From assembly GCA_040391535.1 (NCBI GenBank), contig JBEBXQ010000072.1, forward strand, positions 1 through 24,954: a stretch of DNA of 24,954 nucleotides. Reading direction: 5' to 3'. The translations under genes were made by a program, and so were the position numbers. The notes under the pieces were generated by a model, which saw nothing but the letters and a program-made list of their open reading frames with translations, made no database searches and was not told where the DNA came from. The DNA is from JBEBXQ01 sp040391535. GTDB taxonomy: Bacteria > Bacteroidota > Bacteroidia > Cytophagales > Spirosomataceae. Below are positions 13,807-21,962 of the stretch, piece after piece (position 1 is the first letter of the stretch; the number at the start of each line of letters is the position of its first letter).

Positions 13807-14904
13807 ATGGATAAATTAGATACACTTGAAGATTTTCTGGATAATGAATCGTTCCGGGCATGGTTGCATAACCCCACCCCTGAAAGCGATAACTATTGGC
13901 AGAAATGGCTGGAAACTCATCCACATAAAAAGGAACACTTTGAAATGGCTGTTTCCTTTTTGCTGGCACTGGAAGGCGCCAAAGAGGAAATATCAGACGA
14001 ATATGTAACCGCTAAAGCTGACGCAATAGTTACTGATTTAGCTGATGATACCCCTCAGCAGTTCCTGATTGACATCACGAAGCGCCCCTTCTTCAGATGG
14101 GTTGCCGTTATCGTCCTTGGCCTGGGTATCGGATGGTTTTACAATCAATCTGATTCGCCGGCAACCTACCTTGAGACCATAGCTGTTGCGGACAATCCCG
14201 GCGATCATCCGATGGTTAAAATCCTGAATCCGGATCAGAAACCCGCTCTGGTAAACCTCCCTGATGGCTCTTCGGTACTGCTGTCACAGGGAAGCACAAT
14301 GGAATATAACCAGGACGGACCATTTGAACGAAAGGTATATCTGACCGGCGAAGCATTTTTTGAAGTGGTAAAAAATCCCGAAGCCCCGTTCTTCGTACAC
14401 ACCGATAAACTGACGACAAAGGTTTTGGGGACAAGTTTTCGTGTAAGATCATTTGCAGAAGAAACAGAAGCGCAGGTAAGTGTGCGGACAGGCACAGTTA
14501 CCGTAACAGCACATCGCTCACAGCATCATAATCAGGACTCCGAAACCATCATTGTGCATCATAATGAGCAGGTCAACCTTAATAACAATGATCAGCAGCT
14601 GATCAAAAGTGTGATCCCTTCCTCAAAAGAAAGGAGTTTTCCAGAGGTCCTTCAGAAAGAGAATTGGGAATTCCGGTTTACCAGTCTGCAAGAGGTTTTC
14701 TCTATTCTGGAAAATGCATACGGCGTTTCCATTGATTACGATCAGGATAAAATGAAAAACTGTACACTGACAGCCTCACTGGCCGACGAGCCCTTTATGG
14801 ATAAAATCAGGCTTATATGCATAGGTATTGATGCCGAATTCAGTATAGAAAATGAAAAAGTAATCATTACCGGAAAAGGCTGCGAACCGGATAAACGCCG
14901 GTAA
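13807..14904 (+). CDS. FecR-family anti-sigma factor with DUF4974 C-terminal domain
   Basis: A 365-residue single-pass inner-membrane protein. The N-terminal cytoplasmic part (about 1-95) should bind the sigma factor. The membrane segment WVAVIVLGLGIGWFY lies at 98-112. The periplasmic FecR domain covers about 144-235, with VNLPDGSSVLL, LTGEAFFEVVKN and VLGTSFRVRSF as its conserved blocks. A DUF4974 domain (about 286-355, from WEFRFTSLQEV to VIITGKG) should meet the STN domain of the neighbouring SusC. Signal would pass from ligand-loaded SusC to FecR to release of the sigma factor. Length and order of domains are standard. A hairpin at 14998-15031 separates it from susC. Confidence 0.94.
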   Translation: MDKLDTLEDFLDNESFRAWLHNPTPESDNYWQKWLETHPHKKEHFEMAVSFLLALEGAKEEISDEYVTAKADAIVTDLADDTPQQFLIDITKRPFFRWVAVIVLGLGIGWFYNQSDSPATYLETIAVADNPGDHPMVKILNPDQKPALVNLPDGSSVLLSQGSTMEYNQDGPFERKVYLTGEAFFEVVKNPEAPFFVHTDKLTTKVLGTSFRVRSFAEETEAQVSVRTGTVTVTAHRSQHHNQDSETIIVHHNEQVNLNNNDQQLIKSVIPSSKERSFPEVLQKENWEFRFTSLQEVFSILENAYGVSIDYDQDKMKNCTLTASLADEPFMDKIRLICIGIDAEFSIENEKVIITGKGCEPDKRR

Positions 14905-14997
14905 CTCAGTGATACAATCTGACGACAATAAAAACAACAGTATTCAACCTAACCTTTTACACTATTGAAACAATCAAGCATCTCTGAAAATTAAAAC

Positions 14998-15031
14998 CAA
15001 AAGCGGGATGCTGGGAACATCACCGCTTTTG
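14998..15031 (+). terminator. hairpin between anti-sigma and susC genes, possible terminator or attenuator
   Basis: CAAAAGCGG (14998-15006) pairs with CCGCTTTTG (15023-15031). Inside it GATG (15007-15010) pairs with CATC (15018-15021), leaving one bulged A and a 7-base loop, for about 13 pairs in all. The T-run is part of the 3' arm, not beyond it. The position fits an end to the sigma/FecR transcript before a separate, ECF-driven promoter for susC, or partial read-through. The rest of the 14905-15132 spacer shows nothing else firm. Confidence 0.5.
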
Positions 15032-15132
15032 TAATCCCTGACTTGTGTAATGCGTAACACACCGCCTTTTCAGGTGGTAAAGGGATTTGTTTGCCATTCC
15101 TGATTCAAGAATTAACAAAACGTAACAAATTT

Positions 15133-18100
15133 ATGAAATTACCATTTCTAAAACGAGGGGTAACTCTCGCCCTTATGAGAATATCATTTCTTCAGTTCAT
15201 CTTCGCCGTATTTCTTATCCATGTCAGCTGGGCAGAGAATGGAATGGCGCAGGAACTGCTCAACCGCAGGATCAGTATTAATGCTGATGCCGATCCTCTT
15301 GAGAGGGTCATTGGAAAGCTTGAAAAGCTTTCAGGTACTCACTTTATTTACAGCCGGGAGATTGTGGACTCTGAACGGAAAGTCACTTATGCGGCTAATA
15401 ATAAAAAACTTTCAGAGATTCTGGAAGGGATACTGTCCCCTCTCCATCTGAAATACCACGTATACGGAAATCAGATTATTATCAGGAAGAACAATGCTCC
15501 GGGACAAACCGGAGCCATCAGCACGCAGCATGATGACAGCCAACCGGCCCCTGATAAAATAATAATCGGCTCAGTCACCGACGAAAAAGGTGAACCGCTG
15601 CCCGGCGTAAGTATTCTGGTAAAAGGCTCACAAAAAGGCACTTCAACAGACTATGATGGCAATTATCAGATAGAAATGCAAACAGGTGATGACATTCTGG
15701 TAGTGAGTTATGTCGGGTATATTACGCAGGAAATCAGCATAGGGAATACTACTCAGCTGAATATCACATTGCAGCCCGATATAAAAAGCCTGGAAGAAGT
15801 GGTCGTTATCGGTTATGGGTCTGTAAGTAAAAAGGATCTCACAGGAGCGGTTGGCTCTGTAAATGCTTCAAAAATAAATCAGGTACCTGTAACAAATGTC
15901 GCACAGGCCTTACAGGGAAGAATTTCAGGTGTACTGGTTACCAACAACAGCTGGAAACCAGGGGCAAGCCCTTCCGTATTAATCAGAGGAAAAAGGTCGA
16001 TCAGTGCCAGCAGTGACCCTCTGTATGTAGTTGACGGAATTCCGATGTCGGGTGGAATGAACGAGATCAGTCCGGCGGACATTGAATCTATGGACGTCCT
16101 GAAAGATGCGTCGGCTACTGCCATTTATGGCGCGCGGGGCTCCAACGGTGTTATTATCATTACCACCAAAAAAGGAAAAGCAGGAGCCACACAAGTCGAT
16201 TACAACAGCTATTACGGCCTTCAGACCACACTTAACCGCCTGCCGTATATGAATGGTGCCGAATTTGCAGAGACGGTAAGAGAATCTTACCGCGCAACCG
16301 GAAAATATAAATCATCAACACCCAGCTGGGAAGAAGATCAGACTATCGGAACTTTCAGAAACGATCCTTATACACTGGAATCTATAAAAATGGCTTATGA
16401 TGAAAACGGCAACTATGATCCTTCCAGGGTACGTTCCAACAGTCAATGGTGGGAAGCCGTACAACGGACAGGTATGATCACTGATCATCAGCTCAGTATC
16501 CGGGGTGGTAGTGAAAAGACTAAATTTCTTATTGGTGGTACCTATAACCGCAATAAGGGAATTATGAAGGATGAAGATTACAAGCGTTTTTCCATGCGGG
16601 TTAATCTTGATCATCAACTGAATAATTTCATAAAAATTGGTGGTCAGACACAATTTTCTCATTCGGTTACGGAAAGAGGAGCTGACCTGAATAACAACTG
16701 GCGTGTCATACCCATCGGGCGTTTCTATGATGACAACGATAACCTGTTGCTCCGCGTTTCCGGTACTGACGATCAATACTGGAATCCGCTAACCCGCCTG
16801 GCAGATGGTGCTGTTAGCAAGCCCCTGAAAAACAACCGTTTTTTCGGCAGTTATTACGGAGAGATTACATTACCTGTAGATGGACTCCGCTTCCGCACTA
16901 ATCTGGGGATAGACTTTATCTCAACCCAGGATTATGATTTTCAGTCAGGCATAGCCAGGTCAGGCAGAACCAATTACGCTAAAAATGCTACTGCTGACCA
17001 GTTTATGTATACCTGGGAAAACCTTATTTTTTATGACAAGCAACTCGGCGATCACAACCTTGGTGTTACTTTACTTCAATCCATCCAACAAAACCTGAAT
17101 GAAAGTAATGGTATTCCGGTAGAAAATATTCCTTCCGATGCCCTTCTCTATTACAATGTAGGTGCAGGGCTTATTCCCGGGACACTGGTCAGCAATAAAC
17201 AGCAATGGAATATCGCTTCCTTTATGGGGAGAGTCAACTATGGTTTCAAGAATAAATATCTTTTAACGGCCTCACTCCGATACGACGGGGCTTCACGGCT
17301 GGCAGCAGGTCATAAATGGGTGCAGTTCCCGGCGATGGCATTTGCGTGGCGCTTAAGTGAAGAAGATTTTCTGAGAAATATAAAATCAATAAGTGATCTG
17401 AAACTGAGAGTAGGTTACGGAACCACTGCCAGCTCGGAAGTAAGTCCTTATCAGACCAAAGGAACGCTAAGTACCTATTATTACAACTACGGCTCCAGCC
17501 TTCAGATCGGCTATGCTCCAAGTACGCTTCCTACCCCTAATCTTACATGGGAAACAACCGGCCAGTGGAATGCAGGGGTTGATTTCGGATTGCTGAATAA
17601 CAGAATCACAGGATCAGTTGATGTATATCTTCAAAATACACATGATCTGCTTATTGACCGACAGCTTCCCGTGGTTTCAGGGTTCTCGGTTATTAAATCA
17701 AATGTAGGGCGTACCCGAAATAAAGGAATTGAGTTCAGCATGAATACCGTAAACGTTGAAACCGGTCATTTCAGATGGTCAACCGACTGGATGGTTTATA
17801 CCAATAAGGAGCAAATTGTTGAACTTTATAACGGGAAAGACGATGATACCGGAAACAAATGGTTTATTGGCCAGCCCATTAACGTAACTTATGATTACAA
17901 GAAAACCGGTATCTGGCAGAATACTCCTGAAGATCTTGCTGAAATGGCGAAATTCAATGAAAACGGAAGCAATTTCACCCCGGGCTCTATCAGGTTATAT
18001 GATAACGGGGACTATGTAATCAATTCAGATGACAGGGTGATTCAGGGGCAGGCCCGTCCTAAACTGATAGGTAGTCTGGTGAATACATTTGAATATAAAG

Positions 18101-18510
18101 GATTTGACCTGAGCTTATTTTTGTACGGGAGCTATGGTTCCATGATTGAAAATAACATTGAATACCTGAATCAGGCACACCGTAACAGCAATGTAAAGGT
18201 AAATTACTGGACACCGGATAACCCTAGCCACGATGCGCCGCGCCCTGTTGAAGGTATCGATAATCTGAATTATATACAGACCATGCGTTACGAAAATGCA
18301 GATTTCCTGCGTGTAAGGTCATTATCTCTCGGTTACACGCTCCCTAAAGACGTTCTGAATAAGCTGACTATTTCAAGATGCCGGATTTATGCCACGGCTC
18401 AGAATCCGCTTATCTGGACAAAATATACAGGTGTGGATCCGGAAGGTGCACAAGGTTACGCTGCACCCAGTGTCCGCACATGGGTACTTGGCCTGAATTT
18501 AAGTTTCTGA
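15133..18510 (+). CDS. SusC/RagA-type TonB-dependent outer-membrane transporter with STN domain
   Basis: An outer-membrane active importer of 1125 residues that partners SusD. I took the ATG at 15133 over the in-frame TTG at 15091 because it begins a plausible signal peptide (MKLPFLKRG..., cleavage near residue 39, GMA|QE). An STN signalling domain spans about 47-119 (ISINADADPLERVIGKLEK to IIIRK), the part that contacts FecR. A carboxypeptidase-D-like beta domain spans about 143-216 (VTDEKGEPLPGVSILVKG). A TonB-box-like EEVVVIGYG is at 221-229, then the plug with LQGRISGV, PLYVVDGIP and DASATAIYGARGSNGVI, then a 22-strand-type barrel ending in the aromatic LNLSF. The sigma and FecR genes upstream make it a signalling transporter. 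The ligand is unknown; a glycan is only the default guess. Confidence 0.96.
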   Translation: MKLPFLKRGVTLALMRISFLQFIFAVFLIHVSWAENGMAQELLNRRISINADADPLERVIGKLEKLSGTHFIYSREIVDSERKVTYAANNKKLSEILEGILSPLHLKYHVYGNQIIIRKNNAPGQTGAISTQHDDSQPAPDKIIIGSVTDEKGEPLPGVSILVKGSQKGTSTDYDGNYQIEMQTGDDILVVSYVGYITQEISIGNTTQLNITLQPDIKSLEEVVVIGYGSVSKKDLTGAVGSVNASKINQVPVTNVAQALQGRISGVLVTNNSWKPGASPSVLIRGKRSISASSDPLYVVDGIPMSGGMNEISPADIESMDVLKDASATAIYGARGSNGVIIITTKKGKAGATQVDYNSYYGLQTTLNRLPYMNGAEFAETVRESYRATGKYKSSTPSWEEDQTIGTFRNDPYTLESIKMAYDENGNYDPSRVRSNSQWWEAVQRTGMITDHQLSIRGGSEKTKFLIGGTYNRNKGIMKDEDYKRFSMRVNLDHQLNNFIKIGGQTQFSHSVTERGADLNNNWRVIPIGRFYDDNDNLLLRVSGTDDQYWNPLTRLADGAVSKPLKNNRFFGSYYGEITLPVDGLRFRTNLGIDFISTQDYDFQSGIARSGRTNYAKNATADQFMYTWENLIFYDKQLGDHNLGVTLLQSIQQNLNESNGIPVENIPSDALLYYNVGAGLIPGTLVSNKQQWNIASFMGRVNYGFKNKYLLTASLRYDGASRLAAGHKWVQFPAMAFAWRLSEEDFLRNIKSISDLKLRVGYGTTASSEVSPYQTKGTLSTYYYNYGSSLQIGYAPSTLPTPNLTWETTGQWNAGVDFGLLNNRITGSVDVYLQNTHDLLIDRQLPVVSGFSVIKSNVGRTRNKGIEFSMNTVNVETGHFRWSTDWMVYTNKEQIVELYNGKDDDTGNKWFIGQPINVTYDYKKTGIWQNTPEDLAEMAKFNENGSNFTPGSIRLYDNGDYVINSDDRVIQGQARPKLIGSLVNTFEYKGFDLSLFLYGSYGSMIENNIEYLNQAHRNSNVKVNYWTPDNPSHDAPRPVEGIDNLNYIQTMRYENADFLRVRSLSLGYTLPKDVLNKLTISRCRIYATAQNPLIWTKYTGVDPEGAQGYAAPSVRTWVLGLNLSF

Positions 18511-18541
18511 TCCGATTTAGCCATTTTCCAAATACATTCAC

Positions 18542-20245
18542 ATGAAAAAACGTAATAACACCATCCTATTGCTTTCCTCACTGGTTGCCTTTTTTACCAT
18601 AAGCTGCAGTGATTTCCTGGAAGAAAAAGACCTTCCGCGCCTCACTCCCGATTTCTACGGAACACCGGCAGGCGTGGAGTCGGCCGCTACGGCTACCTAC
18701 AGCTATATGCGTTGGGGAGCGGGTAATGAACGCTTCAATGTTCTGACAGAATACGGAACCGACCTTTTCACACAAGGGGAAGATCCCGGGCCTTATGCCG
18801 CAGGGTTTAACCAGTATGGCAGTCAGTTAAATCCCGATGCAGCCGTGCTTTATGAACTATGGGAAAATCATTATAAAGCCATCAATACAGCCAACCTGGT
18901 TATACAGCAGGTAGAAGCGTCAGCTCAGATGACAGAAGCCCAAAAACGTTCGGCGATAGCCGAGATGTCTTTCCTCAGGGGGTATTTCTATTTTGACCTG
19001 GTTCAGCAATTCGGCAGTATTCCTCTGGTTACAGATGTCAGTTTCGAAATCAGAACAGATTTTAAACGTTCCCCGGTTGCTGATATTTATAATCAGATTA
19101 TCAGTGACCTTACTTATGCTGCCGGTATCTTGCCGGAAAACCCGGTGGCTACAGGCAGAGCCACCCGCTATTCTGCTTCTCATTTGCTTGCCAAAGTTTA
19201 TCTGACACGCGGCAGCGCTGTAAACGATGAAAGAGGGCAGCAGGTTTCAGATATGGACAGTGCGCTCGTATATGCTGAAAAAGTCATTAACAGCGGAAAG
19301 CACTCGCTGGTTGCCGATTATTCCGATTTGTGGGATATTACTAATCAGGGAAACAGCGAGGTAATATTTTCCGTACAGTTTACGTCCAATCTGGTGTATA
19401 ACGGTGACGGCAATGCATTCCATTTATTCTGGGGTTCATGGTACGAGGATCAGCCCGGCATGGAACGTGATCTTACCAATGGCAGACCCTACAGAAGACA
19501 TCGTCCGACCAACCATACCATGTTTGAATTATATGACAGAAAGAATGATTCCCGCTTTTATAAAAGCTTTAAATGGGTTTACAAGGCAAACAAAACAGCT
19601 ACGGGTATTGCAATCGGTGATACCGCTATTTATTATAGTCTGAACTCCCAAACAACCCCTGCAACTTATAAATACTTTCAATGGAATAAGGAGAACCCGG
19701 AATCCAACAACCGGTATTATCCTGCCCTGGTAAAGTTTATGGATCCTCTCAGGGCCTCTGTAAACGAAATGAAAGGGACAAGAGAATGGGTGCGTATGCG
19801 CCTGGGTGAAACGTATCTGATTGCCGCCGAAGCCGCCGGACGTACCAACGATTTTCAGAAAGCCGCCACCTATATCAATATATTAAGAAAACGCGCGGCC
19901 TGGCAGGAAGGTGAAACAAAGCTTCCTCAATACTGGAAAGAAGAAGGTGGAAAACCCGATGATATCCAAAGTACGTTTGAATACATCAAAGTGACATCTG
20001 CTCAGCTTCAGAGTAATTTTGTCGACTTTATCCTTGCAGAACGTGGCAGGGAATTGCTGGGAGAAACCAATCGCTGGGAGGATCTGGTCAGAACAGAAAA
20101 GCTGGAAGCATATACTGGCACCCATAATCCTGATGCCGTCAGTTTCAGGACACATCATAAGTTACGTCCTATCCCTCAGAAACATATCGACCGTATCAGT
20201 CCCAAAGGGACAATCCAGGAAGAACAGAATGAAGGATATTACTGA
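18542..20245 (+). CDS. SusD/RagB-family surface nutrient-binding lipoprotein
   Basis: A 567-residue outer-membrane lipoprotein that forms the lid over the adjacent SusC. The signal peptide ends in a lipobox, TISC, with lipidated C22, followed by an acidic SDFLEE stretch typical of surface-exposed Bacteroidota lipoproteins. The SusD-like N-terminal region (about 22-190) includes ANLVIQQVEAS and RGYFYFDLVQQFG. The RagB/SusD C-terminal region runs to the end, with RLGETYLIAAEAAGR and LRPIPQKHID, the usual closing block. It starts 31 bases after susC, in one unit, and is the last gene before a strong terminator. No hydrolase follows, so the bound substrate cannot be guessed from neighbours. Confidence 0.96.
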   Translation: MKKRNNTILLLSSLVAFFTISCSDFLEEKDLPRLTPDFYGTPAGVESAATATYSYMRWGAGNERFNVLTEYGTDLFTQGEDPGPYAAGFNQYGSQLNPDAAVLYELWENHYKAINTANLVIQQVEASAQMTEAQKRSAIAEMSFLRGYFYFDLVQQFGSIPLVTDVSFEIRTDFKRSPVADIYNQIISDLTYAAGILPENPVATGRATRYSASHLLAKVYLTRGSAVNDERGQQVSDMDSALVYAEKVINSGKHSLVADYSDLWDITNQGNSEVIFSVQFTSNLVYNGDGNAFHLFWGSWYEDQPGMERDLTNGRPYRRHRPTNHTMFELYDRKNDSRFYKSFKWVYKANKTATGIAIGDTAIYYSLNSQTTPATYKYFQWNKENPESNNRYYPALVKFMDPLRASVNEMKGTREWVRMRLGETYLIAAEAAGRTNDFQKAATYINILRKRAAWQEGETKLPQYWKEEGGKPDDIQSTFEYIKVTSAQLQSNFVDFILAERGRELLGETNRWEDLVRTEKLEAYTGTHNPDAVSFRTHHKLRPIPQKHIDRISPKGTIQEEQNEGYY

Positions 20246-20286
20246 CATGCAGCATTTAAGATCAGACTGATTGACAAAGGTCTGTT

Positions 20287-20335
20287 ATAATAAAACCGGC
20301 AATGAAAGCAAAACTTCCGTTGCCGGTTTTATTAT
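20287..20335. terminator. bidirectional intrinsic terminator
   Basis: ATAATAAAACCGGCAA (20287-20302) is a perfect 16-base inverted repeat with 20320-20335, around a 17-base loop. The GC core is followed by TTTTATTAT on the plus strand and by a matching T-rich run on the minus strand. It sits between the convergent susD and NlpE-META genes and can end both. Confidence 0.85.
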
Positions 20336-20351
20336 GCAATACTGATTGCTT

Positions 20352-21122
20352 CTACTTTCCTTTCCTGAAACCGGCCAAAGGTTTATCGTCTTTGGTCAGC
20401 ATGAATACATCACCCTGCAAAGTATACCCGTCAATTTCCTGCATTACAGTCAGGAACCGGTTTTCAGTTGGCAGATGATCGCATGCCATCTGGGTTGAAA
20501 TTATTTGCATAAACTGCAGCTTATCGCTGTCAAAGCTGACATCGCCACCATAACCGTTACATCCGGCAAATCCGTTGATATTGATTTCACCACCATTTAT
20601 AGTTAATGTAACCGGTTTGGAATCATTATATGTTACTGCCTTACCATCAAGCTCACTCAGTTCCCAGGTTACATCCAGCAGGTCGGGATCAATTTTGGTC
20701 AGTACGTAATGATTCTTCAGCGGACCGTCAATTTCATTCCCTTCCAGATCCAGCTGAAAGAGTCTGTTCTCTCCTACCTTATACTTAAACGGACCATTGT
20801 CAATTCCTGAAAGTGTAATGGTTCCGCCGTCATCTGACCATGAAAAGGTTCCGGTAGTGCGCGTCGGATGAGCGCTTTCTGACAAATAATAAGTTTTTAA
20901 TACATAAATGCTATCCTGCAAACTCAGCATGGTACTGATCCCTTCGCAATCGGCGCAGGGTACAACTCCGGCATAAAGCCCCGCCCAATCCACTGAATTA
21001 CGTGAATTGTGCAACAGATCATTCACCGTAATTTCATGCTGACTGGTATTTTCGTCCTGATTTCCGGAAGTACATGCCTGTACAAGGCCAAGCCCCAGTA
21101 GCAGTAGGAATAACTTTTTCAT
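20352..21122 (-). CDS. lipoprotein with NlpE-like and META (HslJ-like) domains
   Basis: A 256-residue envelope lipoprotein with lipobox VQAC, lipidated at C17. Residues 45-142 resemble the N-terminal domain of NlpE/CutF: WAGLYAGVVPCADCEGI with the C56-x-x-C59 pair, then LQDSIYVLKTYY and GTFSWSDDGGTITL. Residues 147-254 form a META domain as in HslJ, with the hallmark GFAGCNGYGG at 184-193 and cysteines C188 and C214, which may form a disulfide. NlpE senses surface adhesion and copper or lipoprotein stress in E. coli, and META proteins are linked to stress and novobiocin tolerance, so an envelope-stress role is likely but not shown. Fifty-one bases separate it from the lipoprotein gene upstream on the same strand. 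Confidence 0.88.
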   Translation of the reverse strand: MKKLFLLLLGLGLVQACTSGNQDENTSQHEITVNDLLHNSRNSVDWAGLYAGVVPCADCEGISTMLSLQDSIYVLKTYYLSESAHPTRTTGTFSWSDDGGTITLSGIDNGPFKYKVGENRLFQLDLEGNEIDGPLKNHYVLTKIDPDLLDVTWELSELDGKAVTYNDSKPVTLTINGGEININGFAGCNGYGGDVSFDSDKLQFMQIISTQMACDHLPTENRFLTVMQEIDGYTLQGDVFMLTKDDKPLAGFRKGK

Positions 21123-21173
21123 ACAAAACAGTTAAAATTGATGATTAAAAAAATATGGAGAACTTACCCCGTC

Positions 21174-21863
21174 TTAATAGGATGCATCAAATTGCCAGCG
21201 GACCACTTCAATAAAGTCTGTCTTACCATTTTTTAAATGAATGTTCACTTCATTCATGGTGTCTTTTCCGGTTTTGTGTGTAAAATACCATTGAGATGAC
21301 CTTGACATGGCGGTATCATAAACAGTATCCAGATCCTTTGTTAATAAGGAAATCCGCTCAAAGGTAGCCGTATAGGATGACTTCTTCCGGATAGCTGCCA
21401 GCTTATCATATAATTTACCGGCTTCGTCTCCCATCCTGACCGACATACTTTCTTTTTCACCTGACGGCCACTGTGTCAGCTTTTTGCCGCTGTTGAGATA
21501 GATACTCTTCACTTTCCCTTCTTCCAGCGTGATCTGAACACCGGAACCGGTACCTTTTTCCTGATCAAGTAAAATATAACTGTATAATGGAATCCGCTCA
21601 CGGAGTTGTGTTATGTCCGAGGTACTATTTCCGACAATATTCAGAAAGGATACTCCATCAGTCGCTTTCAGATTCTGAATAGCAGCATAGGCTTCTCTGG
21701 CTTCGCTCCGGATATACACTCCCATAAAACTGCCTGATGAAATCGTATCACGGCCTGTTATCCGGGACATGGGCGGATCTATAATTATTTCAGGTGAGGG
21801 GTCTTCCTGCAAACATCCGGTAAAAACGGTGGCTAAAAGTGCAATTATGAACAGATTTTTCAT
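21174..21863 (-). CDS. lipoprotein of unknown function
   Basis: A 229-residue protein I do not recognise. I chose the ATG at 21863 rather than the in-frame TTG at 21875, because it opens directly on a lipoprotein signal peptide (MKNLFIIALLATVFTGC) with lipidated C17. After a short proline-rich linker (EDPSPEIIIDPPMSRITGRD) the rest is soluble and mixed alpha/beta, with two similar endings to beta pairs, VQITLEEGKVKSIYL and VNIHLKNGKTDFIEVVRW, suggesting a repeated BamE/SmpA-like or PepSY-like small fold. It shares the strand with the serine hydrolase upstream and the NlpE-META gene downstream and may be co-transcribed with the latter. Confidence 0.8.
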   Translation of the reverse strand: MKNLFIIALLATVFTGCLQEDPSPEIIIDPPMSRITGRDTISSGSFMGVYIRSEAREAYAAIQNLKATDGVSFLNIVGNSTSDITQLRERIPLYSYILLDQEKGTGSGVQITLEEGKVKSIYLNSGKKLTQWPSGEKESMSVRMGDEAGKLYDKLAAIRKKSSYTATFERISLLTKDLDTVYDTAMSRSSQWYFTHKTGKDTMNEVNIHLKNGKTDFIEVVRWQFDASY

Positions 21864-21922
21864 GAAAATGAACAAGGTTTAGTTGAAAACTGTCTGACTA
21901 CACTATCAAAGAGCCTCCTATT

Positions 21923-21943
21923 CCCGGATGGTTGGAATCCGGG
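21923..21943 (-). terminator. short hairpin downstream of the serine hydrolase gene
   Basis: CCCGGAT (21923-21929) pairs with ATCCGGG (21937-21943) around a 7-base loop, 20 bases beyond the hydrolase stop codon. In the minus direction no T-run follows, so termination there would be weak. On the plus strand it is followed by CTGAATTTTTC, but no plus-strand gene ends here. Confidence 0.3.
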
Positions 21944-21962
21944 CTGAATTTTTCAAAATCCT

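Noticed and set aside
15091..15132. Upstream TTG start extending SusC by 14 residues
   Set aside because: The ATG at 15133 begins the signal peptide. The extension MPFLIQELTKRNKF adds nothing typical of an export signal.
16315..16776. 153-codon minus-strand frame inside susC
   Set aside because: Antisense to a well conserved SusC region, with no recognisable protein features of its own.
21864..21875. Upstream TTG start for the unknown lipoprotein
   Set aside because: The ATG at 21863 starts a standard lipoprotein signal peptide with correct spacing to the lipobox cysteine.
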